Assembly (NCBI GenBank): GCA_029821235.1
Contig: JALGTT010000003.1
Coordinates: forward strand, 1 to 30,278
Direction of reading: 5' to 3'
Length of the DNA stretch: 30,278 bases
Source of the DNA: Candidatus Hebobacteria bacterium
GTDB lineage: Bacteria; Armatimonadota; Hebobacteria; Hebobacterales; Hebobacteraceae
Position numbers and translations under genes: made by a program. Below are positions 1-8,108 of this stretch, in pieces. Within the stretch, counting starts at the first letter, position 1. Each line of letters opens with the position of its first letter. The notes below the pieces were generated by a model. The model was given only the letters and a program-made list of their open reading frames with translations. It had not been told where the DNA came from and ran no database searches.

Positions 1-1
1 G

Positions 2-529
2 TATCTTCGCGTGTTCGGCGGGGATGTCCCCGAGAACGAGGACCGGGAGTCCTGCCGACGGCGGGCGGCCGACAAGTTGTCTCGTCTGGGGGAGCGCGCG
101 GACGAGCAGGGCCTTCGCGTGCTGCTGGAGACGCATGACGCGTTCTCCTCCGGCAAGCAGGTGGCCGAGTTGCTGGAGGCCGCGGGCGACCGCGGCATCG
201 GGGTAATCTGGGATGTGCATCATCCGGCGGCGATGGGCGAGACCCCCGCGGAGACCGCGCAGCTGATCGGAAGCCGCACCTATCACGTGCACGTGAAGGA
301 CGGCAAGGGAGGGGGCGAACTCTGCCTGCCGGGGGAGGGCGATGTGCCCCTCAGGGAGACGATAGAGGCACTGCATGGGCTCGGCTATCAGGGCTATCTG
401 TCCTTCGAGTGGGAGAAGGCATGGGTCCCCGAACTGCCCGATCCGGAGGTGGCCTTCCCCCAGGCCGCGCGCTACTTCAGCCGCCTGTTGCAGGAACTGG
501 GCATCCCGCCCGCTGGATCTGCTCCTTGA
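2..529 (+). CDS. Sugar phosphate isomerase/epimerase-like TIM-barrel protein (3' part)
   Basis: The gene enters from the left edge, so its N-terminal part is missing; 175 residues remain, ending in TGA. The fold is the xylose-isomerase-like TIM barrel. The visible part carries the usual metal ligands of this superfamily in order: Glu in LLETHD, Asp and His in IWDVHHP, His in YHVHVKD, and Glu near the end in LSFEWE. The opening RVFGG strand is also typical. Relatives isomerise or epimerise keto-sugars or inositol derivatives, but the substrate cannot be read from this fragment. It is the only plus-strand gene. Its last 53 bases overlap the end of argH, which runs the other way. Family assignment is fairly sure; exact function is unknown. 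Confidence 0.8.
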   Translation, partial: YLRVFGGDVPENEDRESCRRRAADKLSRLGERADEQGLRVLLETHDAFSSGKQVAELLEAAGDRGIGVIWDVHHPAAMGETPAETAQLIGSRTYHVHVKDGKGGGELCLPGEGDVPLRETIEALHGLGYQGYLSFEWEKAWVPELPDPEVAFPQAARYFSRLLQELGIPPAGSAP

Positions 530-1859
530 CCCGCTCCGGGGCGGTGCCGCCCGGGGAGCGCCGCGACTTGACCGCGCCCTCCGGGGAAATGCACTCCACG
601 ATATCCGGGCCGAACTCCTGGCTGAACGAGCGCCATTCCTCCAGCGACATCTGCTCGAAGCCGATGCCCTGTTTCTCGCAGTATCTCACGATCTGCCCGA
701 CGATTCCGTGCGCCTGCCGGAAGGGGATCTCCTTCCTCACCAGGTAGTCGGCCACCTCGGTGGCGGTGAGGAACCCCCGCTCCAGCGCCTGCGCGATCCT
801 CTCCTTGTTCACGGAGGCGGTGGCCAGCATCTCCTTCATCACCTCCAGCGCGCCGGACAGGGTGTCCACCGCGTCGAACAGGGCCTCCTTGTCCTCCTGG
901 AGATCCCGGTTGTAGGTCATCGGCATCGCCCGCAGCACCGTGAGCATGGACATCAGGTCGCCGAACACCCGCCCCGATCTGGCGCGCACCAGTTCGGCCG
1001 GATCGGCGTTCCTCTTCTGCGGCATGATGCTCGACCCCGTGCACCAGGCGTCCGCCAGGATGATGAAGCCGAGTTCCACCGTGGACCAGAGCACGATCTC
1101 GTTGGCCAACTGCGACAGGTGTACCATCTCCAGGGCCGCGTCGGACAGGAATTCGGCCACGAAATCCCGATCCGACACCGCGTCCATGCTGTTGGGGCAG
1201 AGGCCGGAGAATCCCAACTGCTCGGCGACGAAATTCGGATCGATCGGAAAACTGGTTCCGGCGAGCGCGGCCGCCCCCAGCGGACACAGATTCACCCGCG
1301 CCCGGCATTCGGCCAGGCGGTCCCGGTCGCGCTGGAACTTGAAGAAGTAGGCCATCAGGTGCTGGCTGAACAGCACCGGCTGCGCGCGCTGGGTGTGCGT
1401 GTAGCCGGGCATCACTACGTCCAGGTGGCGCTCCGCCATCTCCGCCAACACCTGCTGGAGCGCGGCCGTCCTCTCCCGCGCGCGGTCGATCTCATCCCGC
1501 AGGAAGAGCCGCAGGTCGAGGGCCACCTGGTCGTTGCGGCTGCGGGCGGTGTGCAACTTGCCGGCGAGTTCGCCCACCTCTCTGGTCAGCAGGCGCTCGA
1601 TCTCGGTGTGGATGTCCTCGGAGGCGGAGTCGAACTCGACCTCTCCGTTGACGAGCGCGGCCCGCACCCTCTCCAGCCCCGCCTCCAGCCGCTGGGCCTC
1701 GTCGCGGCGGAGGATGTTGCATCTCCCGAGCATCCGCACGTGCGCGATGCTGCCCGCGATGTCGTACTCGGCCAGCCGCTTGTCCACCGACAACGAAGCG
1801 GTGAAGCGGTGAGCCAGTTCCGATGGATCCTCTCCGAAACGTCCCCCCCATAGTCTCAT
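477..1859 (-). CDS. argH: Argininosuccinate lyase
   Basis: Last step of arginine synthesis: cleaves argininosuccinate to arginine and fumarate in the cytoplasm. The 460-residue protein has normal family length. It begins MRLWGGRF, has the HTARSRNDQ motif near residue 110, the TH(T)QRAQP strand, and the fumarase/aspartase signature GSSIMPQKRN that carries the catalytic serine loop. The C-terminus has the expected GGTAP...QI segment. The ATG at 1859 was chosen because it gives the family N-terminus and follows a purine-rich AGGAGG/AGGAAG stretch. It starts only 4 bases after argG ends, so the two are translationally close. It is the last gene of the arg operon. Its final 53 bases overlap the convergent sugar isomerase-like gene. 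Confidence 0.97.
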   Translation of the reverse strand: MRLWGGRFGEDPSELAHRFTASLSVDKRLAEYDIAGSIAHVRMLGRCNILRRDEAQRLEAGLERVRAALVNGEVEFDSASEDIHTEIERLLTREVGELAGKLHTARSRNDQVALDLRLFLRDEIDRARERTAALQQVLAEMAERHLDVVMPGYTHTQRAQPVLFSQHLMAYFFKFQRDRDRLAECRARVNLCPLGAAALAGTSFPIDPNFVAEQLGFSGLCPNSMDAVSDRDFVAEFLSDAALEMVHLSQLANEIVLWSTVELGFIILADAWCTGSSIMPQKRNADPAELVRARSGRVFGDLMSMLTVLRAMPMTYNRDLQEDKEALFDAVDTLSGALEVMKEMLATASVNKERIAQALERGFLTATEVADYLVRKEIPFRQAHGIVGQIVRYCEKQGIGFEQMSLEEWRSFSQEFGPDIVECISPEGAVKSRRSPGGTAPERVKEQIQRAGCPVPATGG

Positions 1860-1863
1860 CTTC

Positions 1864-3066
1864 CTATTCCTCCTCGGCCTCGCGGCGCACCTGCTCCGCG
1901 GTCTGGGCCGACATCCCCCACAGATGGATGAACCCCTCCGCCGCGCTCTGATCGAACCGGTCACCGCGGTCATAGGTGGCCAGTTCGTGGCGGTAGAGCG
2001 AATGCGGAGACTTCCTTCCCACCACCACGCAGTTGCCCTTGTGCAGTTTCACCCGCACCGTTCCCGTCACCGTCGCCTGGCTCTCCTCCATGAACGCGTC
2101 GAGCGCCCTGCGCAGCGGGCTGTACCAGAGGCCGTAGTAGACCAGTTCCGCGTACTTGAGCTCCAGCACGCGCTTGTAGTGGGCCAGGTCGCGCTCCAGG
2201 CAGAGCCCCTCCAGGTCGCGGTGGGCCTCGATCAGCACCACCGCCGCCGGACACTCGTAGGTCTCCCGGGACTTGATCCCCACCAGGCGGTTCTCGATCA
2301 TGTCTATCCGCCCCACTCCGTGCTCGCCCGCCAGCGCATTCAGCCGGGTGATGAGGTCGGCGGGGGACAACTTCTCTCCGTCCAGAGACACCGGCGCGCC
2401 CTTCTCGAACCCGATCTCCACGTAGCGCGGCTCGTCCGGCGCCTCCTGCGGGTCACGGGTCCACTGATGCACGTCCCGGGTGGGCTCGAACCAGGGGTCC
2501 TCCAGAGGCCCCGCCTCCGCGCTCTTCCCCCACAGATTGGTATCGTAACTGTAGGGCGACTTCTTCTCCACGGGGATGGGGATGCCGTGCTTCCGCGCGT
2601 ACTCGATCTCCTCGTCTCTGCTCATGCCCCAGTCCCGGATGGGGGCGAGTTGTTCGAGTTGCGGGAAGAGGACCGCCCAGGTCACCTCGAATCTCACCTG
2701 GTCGTTCCCCTTGCCGGTCGCCCCGTGGGCCACCGCGTCCGCCTTCTCGCGCAGGGCGATCTCCCCCACCAGTTTCGCGATCAGCGGCCGGCCGAGCGCG
2801 GTGGAGAGCGGGTACTTGTCCTCGTACACCGCGTTCGCTTTCAGCGCGGGGAAGATGAAGTCCCGCGCGAACTCCTCCTTGGCGTCAATCACCTCCGCGC
2901 CCACCGCGCCGATGGAGAGGGCCTTCTCCCGGATCCCCTCGTAGTCGCGTTCCTCCCCCAGGTCGATCGCCACCGCGTGCACCTCCATCCCCCGCTCTTC
3001 CTTGAGCCAGCGGATGATGACCGATGTGTCCAGTCCACCACTATACGCAAGCACTACCTTCGGCAT
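1864..3066 (-). CDS. argG: Argininosuccinate synthase
   Basis: Joins citrulline and aspartate at the cost of ATP to make argininosuccinate, the penultimate step of arginine synthesis. The 400-residue length is standard. The N-terminal ATP-pyrophosphatase loop AYSGGLDTS is at residues 7-15, and GHGATGKGNDQ-like residues (AHGATGKGNDQ) follow near residue 115. ATG at 3066 is preceded by GGGAG at good spacing and gives the usual MPKVVLAYSGG start; the longer open frame upstream is only out-of-frame argF sequence. It lies 20 bases after argF and 4 before argH, in the common argFGH order. Nothing is missing or truncated. Confidence 0.98.
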   Translation of the reverse strand: MPKVVLAYSGGLDTSVIIRWLKEERGMEVHAVAIDLGEERDYEGIREKALSIGAVGAEVIDAKEEFARDFIFPALKANAVYEDKYPLSTALGRPLIAKLVGEIALREKADAVAHGATGKGNDQVRFEVTWAVLFPQLEQLAPIRDWGMSRDEEIEYARKHGIPIPVEKKSPYSYDTNLWGKSAEAGPLEDPWFEPTRDVHQWTRDPQEAPDEPRYVEIGFEKGAPVSLDGEKLSPADLITRLNALAGEHGVGRIDMIENRLVGIKSRETYECPAAVVLIEAHRDLEGLCLERDLAHYKRVLELKYAELVYYGLWYSPLRRALDAFMEESQATVTGTVRVKLHKGNCVVVGRKSPHSLYRHELATYDRGDRFDQSAAEGFIHLWGMSAQTAEQVRREAEEE

Positions 3067-3086
3067 CTCGTTTCTCCCGGACAATT

Positions 3087-4025
3087 CTAAGTGAGCATCA
3101 GAGTGAGCAGGGCCCGCTGGGTGTGGAGGCGGTTCTCGGCCTGCTCGAAGGCCGCGCACTGCGGGCCGTCCAGCACTTCGTCGGTAATCTCCTCCCCGCG
3201 GTGGGCGGGCAGGCAGTGGAGCACGATGGCGTCGGGCTTGGCCTTCTTCAGCAACTCCCCGTTCACCTGGAAGGATGCGAAGTCCGCGCGCCGCCGATGG
3301 GCCTGCTCCTCCATGCCGGAACTCACCCACACATCGGTGTAGACCACATCCGCCCCCGTCACCGCCCCCTCGGGGTCGTTGCCGAACGTGAGAGAGGCGC
3401 CGCTCTTTTCGGCAAGTTCCTGCGCCTGTTTCACTACCTCCGGCCGCGGCTCATAGGTGACCGGGGTGGCCACCCGCAGGTTCACCCCGCAGAGGGCGCA
3501 GATGAGCATCAGGGAGTGGCACACATTGTAGCCGTCCCCCACCCAGGCGATCTCCACCGAGGAGAGGTCGCCCTTCCGCTCGCGGATGGTGAAGAGGTCG
3601 GCGAGCGCCTGGCAGGGATGCTCCAGGTTGGACATGGCGTTGATCACCGGCACCCCGGCCGCCTCCGCGAACTCCTGGATCACCTCGTGGGAGGAGAGCC
3701 GGGCCGAGACCGCGTCCACCGTGCGCCCCAGCACCCGCGCCACATCCGCCACCGTCTCCCGCTCCCCGATCTTCACGTCGCCGGGAGCCAGGTAGACGCC
3801 GTGGCCGCCCAACTGCCCGATCGCCACCTCGAAGCCGATGCGGGTGCGCAAGGAGGACTTGTCGAAGATCATCGCCAGCGTGCGTCCCCGCGCGATGTCG
3901 AGCATCTCCTCCCTGGCGACCTTCCCCGACTTCTGCTCCTCGGAGATCCGCCAGATCTCCTCGATCTCCTCTCTAGAGAGGTCCGCAATCGAGACCAGGT
4001 TCCGGCCCGTCAAGGACACCGCCAT
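3087..4025 (-). CDS. argF: Ornithine carbamoyltransferase
   Basis: Transfers the carbamoyl group from carbamoyl phosphate to ornithine, giving citrulline. The 312-residue protein has the carbamoyl-phosphate loop as SSLRTR (a known variant of STRTR), the HPCQALADL motif that contacts both substrates, and the ornithine-binding HCLPAHRG motif with the catalytic Cys. The start ATG at 4025 shares one base with the stop of the upstream membrane-protein gene (TGATG) and has a strong AGGAGG Shine-Dalgarno sequence, so it is probably translationally coupled. Carbamoyl phosphate synthase genes (carAB) are not in the window and must lie elsewhere. SMG- or Asp-binding signatures of related transcarbamoylases are not seen, so ArgF is the best call. 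Confidence 0.96.
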   Translation of the reverse strand: MAVSLTGRNLVSIADLSREEIEEIWRISEEQKSGKVAREEMLDIARGRTLAMIFDKSSLRTRIGFEVAIGQLGGHGVYLAPGDVKIGERETVADVARVLGRTVDAVSARLSSHEVIQEFAEAAGVPVINAMSNLEHPCQALADLFTIRERKGDLSSVEIAWVGDGYNVCHSLMLICALCGVNLRVATPVTYEPRPEVVKQAQELAEKSGASLTFGNDPEGAVTGADVVYTDVWVSSGMEEQAHRRRADFASFQVNGELLKKAKPDAIVLHCLPAHRGEEITDEVLDGPQCAAFEQAENRLHTQRALLTLMLT

Positions 4026-4396
4026 CAGCGTTCGCCTCCTGTGGGCTGAAGCGGGTGAAGCCTCATCGCCCGCCGCAATCCGAATATCAAGTGTACGCAG
4101 GCCGCGGCGGTGACGCCGAGGGCCGCGCTCATCCACCACTTCTCCGCCCTCCCCAGCATCGCCAGCCGCTCCCGCAGATCGGCCAGTTCCCCGCGGAAGT
4201 CCACGCCCTGCGGCTCGCCGAGGCTCCCCGTCACCCAGGCCAGCACGCCCACCCAGAGCCCGAACACCAGCCAGAGTTCGAGCAGCACTCCGCCGATCCG
4301 GCGGCGCGGGGCCCCTCCCGCCGCCAGCCTCACCCCGACGAGCAGGCTGAGGAGGCCCAGTATCGCCGTCAGCGCCAGCACGAAGGACTTGTCCAC
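4025..4396 (-). CDS. Small membrane protein of unknown function in arg operon
   Basis: I do not recognise this 123-residue protein. It shows three hydrophobic stretches likely to span the membrane, at about residues 5-27, 34-60 and 89-110. Between the second and third lies a charged, probably helical segment (DFRGELADLRERLAML, about 67-82). The C-terminus is short and basic, ending in TGGER. GTG at 4396 is chosen because AGGGAG lies six bases upstream; it begins 10 bases after the argD stop. The stop overlaps the argF start by one base, so it is co-translated with arginine enzymes. It could be a transporter subunit or a regulator, but nothing in the sequence shows this. That it is a real gene is supported by Shine-Dalgarno site, coupling and tidy fit between neighbours. 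Confidence 0.72.
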   Translation of the reverse strand: MDKSFVLALTAILGLLSLLVGVRLAAGGAPRRRIGGVLLELWLVFGLWVGVLAWVTGSLGEPQGVDFRGELADLRERLAMLGRAEKWWMSAALGVTAAACVHLIFGLRRAMRLHPLQPTGGER

Positions 4397-4406
4397 GCCC
4401 GGCTCC

Positions 4407-5615
4407 CTATTCCGCTTGCACTTTGGCCAGGGCCTGCTCCAGGATGTGCAGCCCGGCCTCCGCCTGTTCCTCGCTCAGCACCAAGGGAGGCAGCAGCCGC
4501 AGCATCTGGTCGCCCACGGTGATGATCAACAGACCCCGGCGCAGACACTCCTCCTTCACCTTCATCGCCACCGGCCTCGCCAGGTCTACTCCGATCATCA
4601 GCCCCCTGGCGCGCACCTCGGTGATCAAGCCGTCTCTCTCGCGCAGTGACTCCAGTCCCTTTGCCAGGAGGTCGCCCACGCGCGCCGCGTTCTCGAGCAA
4701 CCCCTCCTCCTCGATCGCCTCCAGGGTGGCCAGCGCGGCCGCCGCCGGCAGCGCGCTCCCCCCGAAGGTGGAGGCGTGGTCACCGGGCTGGAAGGCGCCG
4801 GCGACCGGCTCGCGGGCCAGCATCGCGCCGATGGGCACTCCCCCGCCCAGACCCTTTGCCAATGTTATCACATCCGGCTCGATTCCGTAGTGCTGATAGG
4901 CGAACCACTTGCCCGTGCGCCCCATCCCGGTCTGCACCTCGTCGAAGACGAGGGCCGCGCGGTACCGGGTGCACAGGTCCCGGGCGGTCTTCAGGTACTC
5001 CGCAGTGGCCGGATAGACGCCGCTCTCACCCAGGATCGGCTCCAGGAGCACCGCGCAGGTGTTCTCTCCCACCGTCTCCCGAAGGGCGGCGACATCGTTG
5101 AACGGCACGTGAATGAATCCCTCGGGCAGGGGCCGGAAGCCGTCGTGGTACTTCGGCTGGCCAGTCGCCGCCAGCGAGGCGAGGGTGCGGCCGTGGAACG
5201 ACTTGAGCGCGGTCACGATCTCGTGTTTCCGCTCGCCCGCGGTCTTGTAGCCATACTTGCGCGCCAACTTGATCGCCGCCTCGTTCGCCTCCGCGCCGCT
5301 GTTGCAGAAGAAGCACCGACCGGAGAAGAGTTCCGAGAGGCGCCTGGCGAGCAGGAGTTGCGGCTCCGTGTAGAAGTCGTTGGACACGTGCAGCAACTTC
5401 CCGGCCTGCTCCCGGATCGCCGCGGTCACCCTGGGGTGGCAGTGGCCCACGCCGGTTACGGCGCGGCCGCCGCTCACGAAATCCAGGTACTGTTTGCCCT
5501 CGCTGTCCCACAGCGTCGCGCCCTCGCCCCGGACGATCACCATCGGCATGCGGATGGGTGCGTACAGGTCGAGAAGATATCCCCGCTCGTACTCCTGCGC
5601 CTCGCGATAGTCCAC
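4407..5615 (-). CDS. argD: Acetylornithine aminotransferase
   Basis: PLP-dependent class III aminotransferase that converts N-acetylglutamate semialdehyde to N-acetylornithine using glutamate. The protein has 402 residues. Visible features are the SGAEANEAAIKLAR phosphate-binding region, the FDEVQTGMGRTG motif with the PLP-contacting Asp, and the Schiff-base lysine in TLAKGLGGG. The usual GGNPLA loop reads GGSALPAAAALAT, a mild variant. GTG at 5615 is the start: AAGGAG sits seven bases upstream and the next gene upstream, fmdB-like, ends 14 bases away. In some bacteria the same enzyme also serves lysine synthesis as succinyl-DAP aminotransferase; context here points to arginine. Confidence 0.95.
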   Translation of the reverse strand: MDYREAQEYERGYLLDLYAPIRMPMVIVRGEGATLWDSEGKQYLDFVSGGRAVTGVGHCHPRVTAAIREQAGKLLHVSNDFYTEPQLLLARRLSELFSGRCFFCNSGAEANEAAIKLARKYGYKTAGERKHEIVTALKSFHGRTLASLAATGQPKYHDGFRPLPEGFIHVPFNDVAALRETVGENTCAVLLEPILGESGVYPATAEYLKTARDLCTRYRAALVFDEVQTGMGRTGKWFAYQHYGIEPDVITLAKGLGGGVPIGAMLAREPVAGAFQPGDHASTFGGSALPAAAALATLEAIEEEGLLENAARVGDLLAKGLESLRERDGLITEVRARGLMIGVDLARPVAMKVKEECLRRGLLIITVGDQMLRLLPPLVLSEEQAEAGLHILEQALAKVQAE

Positions 5616-5629
5616 CTCGTCTCTCCTTG

Positions 5630-5872
5630 TCAGTCCTCCCAGTCGTCGAGGTCCTCGTCATCCAGATCGTCGAGATCCTCGCCGCCGGCGTCGAAATCAT
5701 CGTCGTCGAAGTCGTCCTCGCCGCGCGGCACGCGCGCGATGCGGGAGATCAACTTCGTCACCTTCCTGCTGCCGCATTTCGGGCATTTGCGTTTCGGCTT
5801 GTCCGCGGTAACCCCCACCAGCAGCGTGAACTTCTCTCCACACTCCTCGCAGCGGTACTCGAACAGCGGCAT
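5630..5872 (-). CDS. FmdB-family zinc-ribbon protein with acidic tail
   Basis: This 80-residue protein begins MPLFEYRCEECG, the hallmark of the FmdB/CxxC-CxxC regulatory-protein family. The zinc ribbon uses C8 and C11 with C30 and C33. After residue 50 the protein becomes almost purely acidic, made of Asp, Glu and Gly with short DDLDD-type repeats up to the end. Relatives were first linked to formamidase regulation in Methylophilus, but their molecular role is not established. It sits between argB (16-base gap) and argD (14-base gap) with a GGAGGGTGA-type Shine-Dalgarno, so it is expressed with arginine enzymes. Function here is unknown; regulator or metal-linked chaperone are guesses. Confidence 0.88.
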   Translation of the reverse strand: MPLFEYRCEECGEKFTLLVGVTADKPKRKCPKCGSRKVTKLISRIARVPRGEDDFDDDDFDAGGEDLDDLDDEDLDDWED

Positions 5873-5888
5873 GCGACATCACCCTCCA

Positions 5889-6773
5889 TTACTGCACCAC
5901 CATGGTGCCAATGCCGTAATCTGTGAGCAGCTCCATCAATATCGCATGGGGCAGCCGGCCGTCAATGATGTGGCACTTAGCCACCCCGGCCCCCAGCGCA
6001 TCCAGGCAGGCCTGCACCTTGGGGATCATCCCCGCGTCTATCTCACCGGCTGCGATCATCTCCCCGGCGCGCGCCGCGCTCAACTCCGAGATGAGCGTAT
6101 CCGCGTCATCCTTGTCCTTCAGCACCCCCCTCACATCGGTGAGCAGCACCAACTTGCTCGCCTTGAGCGCGCCCGCGATGCGGGCCGCGAAGTGGTCCGC
6201 GTTGATGTTGTAGGTGTCGCCGTCCGGCCCGGGCGCGATGGGCGCGATCACGGGTACGACCCCCTGGTCCAGGAGCCGTGTCAGCAGGTCCACGTTCACC
6301 TCCGCCACCTCGCCCACGAACCCCAGGTCGCGGGGCCCGGCCAGTTTGGCCGCCTTCACCAGTCCGGCATCCTTCCCGCTCAACCCGATGGCGGGCGTGC
6401 CCTGCCCGGAGATCTCGGCCACCAGGCCCGGGTTGGTGCTCCCCAGGAGGACCATCTGCGCGATCGCCACGGTCTCCGCGTCGCTCACCCGCAGCCCGTC
6501 CACGAACACCGGCTCCTTGCCCAGGCGGTGCATCACCTCGCTGATCTCGGGGCCTCCGCCGTGCACCACCACCGGGCGCATCCCCACCTGTTTGAGCAGG
6601 GAGATGTCCCTCAGCACCTCCTTGCGGAGGGCGTCGTCCTGCATCGCCGCGCCGCCGTATTTGACGACGATCACATGGTCGCGGAACTGCCAGAGATAGG
6701 GCAGCGCCTCCACCAACACGGCGGCCCGCTCCCGCAGCGCCTCCAGATTGGGCTGGCCCTCAGACCCCTTCAT
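5889..6773 (-). CDS. argB: Acetylglutamate kinase
   Basis: Phosphorylates N-acetylglutamate with ATP, the first committed step of the cyclic arginine pathway. The 294-residue protein has the VKYGGAAM phosphate-binding loop near residue 37, the VVHGGGPEI substrate loop near 70, and the NADHFAARIAGAL nucleotide-site helix. Ahead of the kinase fold is an extra helix (ERAAVLVEALPYLWQF), and the C-terminus has GRLPHAILMELLTDYG. In the family, these two features mark the hexameric, arginine-inhibited enzymes such as those of Thermotoga and Pseudomonas, so feedback inhibition by arginine is likely (inference). ATG at 6773; gap to argJ is 40 bases. Full length, nothing odd. Confidence 0.97.
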   Translation of the reverse strand: MKGSEGQPNLEALRERAAVLVEALPYLWQFRDHVIVVKYGGAAMQDDALRKEVLRDISLLKQVGMRPVVVHGGGPEISEVMHRLGKEPVFVDGLRVSDAETVAIAQMVLLGSTNPGLVAEISGQGTPAIGLSGKDAGLVKAAKLAGPRDLGFVGEVAEVNVDLLTRLLDQGVVPVIAPIAPGPDGDTYNINADHFAARIAGALKASKLVLLTDVRGVLKDKDDADTLISELSAARAGEMIAAGEIDAGMIPKVQACLDALGAGVAKCHIIDGRLPHAILMELLTDYGIGTMVVQ

Positions 6774-6813
6774 GTTGACCTCCGGTCGGCGCCCGACGGA
6801 CGCCTTTCCTCCG

Positions 6814-8097
6814 TTACGTGTGATAGAGAGAGTTTATTTCCACATACTTGGTCGTCAGATCGCACGTCCAGACCGTCGCTTCCTTCTCGCCCTCATGCAG
6901 GTCCAGGGTGATGGCCACGTGCGGCCCGGCCACCGCGCGCTCCGCGGCCTGCTGCGTGTAGCGGCAGCGAGCCCCGTCGCGCACCACCCGCACCCCGCCC
7001 AGGCGCAGTTCCAGCCGGTCGGCGTGGAACTTCACCCCCGACCGCCCGGCGGCCGCCAACACCCTCCCCCAGTTGGGATCCCCTCCCGCGATCGCCGTCT
7101 TGAGCAGCAGCGAGCCGGCGATGGTGCGGGCGACCTGGAGCGCCTCCTGCTCCCGGCGCGCCCCCCGCACGCACACCGCGATGGTCTTGGTCGCCCCTTC
7201 GCCGTCGGCCACGATGGACCAGGCCAGCCGCCCGCACACCTCGCCCAGGGCCGCCCGGAAGAGACCGAGCCCGTGGCGGGAGGTCACCTCCCCGGTCTCC
7301 GCCTGCCAGTTCGCCAGGGCCAGCACGCAGTCGTTGGTGCTGGTGTCCCCGTCAACCGTGATCCGCCCGAAGGTGCGCTCCACCGCCTCCGCCAGGCAGG
7401 CCTGAAGCAGCTTGGGCCGCACGCCGGCGTCGGTGGTGATCACCGCCAGCATGGTGGCCATGTCCGGCGCGATCATTCCGGCTCCCTTGGCCATGCCCCC
7501 CACCCGAACCGGGCGGCCGTCGAGTTTGAACTCCACCGCCGCGGTCTTCGCCACGGTGTCTGTGGTGAGGATCGCCTCGGCCGCCTGCTCGCCCCCGTTC
7601 GGGCGGAGTTCGACGACGGCCCGCTTGATGCCGGAGCCGACCTTGCGCATGGGCAGCGGACGGCCGATCACCCCGGTGGAGCAGACGAGGATGGAGTCCG
7701 TCGGCACCCCCAGTTCCTCCGCAGTCAGCGCGGTCATCCTCAGCGCGTCGCGGTATCCCGCCTCCCCGGTGCAGGCATTGGCGCCGCCGCTGTTGATGAC
7801 CACCCCGTGCAGGTTCCTCCGCCCCACGCGGTCCTTGCTCACCAGCACCGGCGCCGCCTGCACCCGGTTGGTGGTGAACACCCCGGCGGCCGTCGCCGGC
7901 GCCACACTGTACACCAGGGCCAGGTCCAGACCGTGCTCCTTCAGCCCGGCCCTCACGCCGGCCGCCTCGAACCCGCAGGGCGCGGTGACGCCGCCCTGCA
8001 CCTCGCGGAGCGCCCGCGCTTCCTTCGCCCAGGGATTCGGGTCGGGCGGGCGCTTGATCTGACCGGTCCGGGGCCGGCGGGTGGACTGCTGCTTCAT
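6814..8097 (-). CDS. argJ: Glutamate N-acetyltransferase (ornithine acetyltransferase)
   Basis: Moves the acetyl group from N-acetylornithine to glutamate, recycling it through the pathway; some members also use acetyl-CoA, which sequence alone cannot settle. The 427-residue precursor has the self-cleavage motif KGAGMIAPDMATML; cleavage before Thr215 would give alpha and beta chains with Thr215 as nucleophile. NSGGANACTG near residue 102 and GDPNWGR near 360 are also typical. ATG at 8097 was preferred over ATG at 8112 (which overlaps the argC stop as ATGA) because AGGAAGG lies just upstream of it. Either way the protein carries about 35 basic, proline-rich residues before the usual GGVTAP start. 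A longer open frame reaching 9024 is only argC read out of frame. Confidence 0.95.
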   Translation of the reverse strand: MKQQSTRRPRTGQIKRPPDPNPWAKEARALREVQGGVTAPCGFEAAGVRAGLKEHGLDLALVYSVAPATAAGVFTTNRVQAAPVLVSKDRVGRRNLHGVVINSGGANACTGEAGYRDALRMTALTAEELGVPTDSILVCSTGVIGRPLPMRKVGSGIKRAVVELRPNGGEQAAEAILTTDTVAKTAAVEFKLDGRPVRVGGMAKGAGMIAPDMATMLAVITTDAGVRPKLLQACLAEAVERTFGRITVDGDTSTNDCVLALANWQAETGEVTSRHGLGLFRAALGEVCGRLAWSIVADGEGATKTIAVCVRGARREQEALQVARTIAGSLLLKTAIAGGDPNWGRVLAAAGRSGVKFHADRLELRLGGVRVVRDGARCRYTQQAAERAVAGPHVAITLDLHEGEKEATVWTCDLTTKYVEINSLYHT

Positions 8098-8108
8098 CTC
8101 TTCCTTCC

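Noticed and set aside
1924..4049. Long plus-strand open frames opposite argG and argF
   Set aside because: They are shadows of argG and argF; composition is typical of antisense reading.
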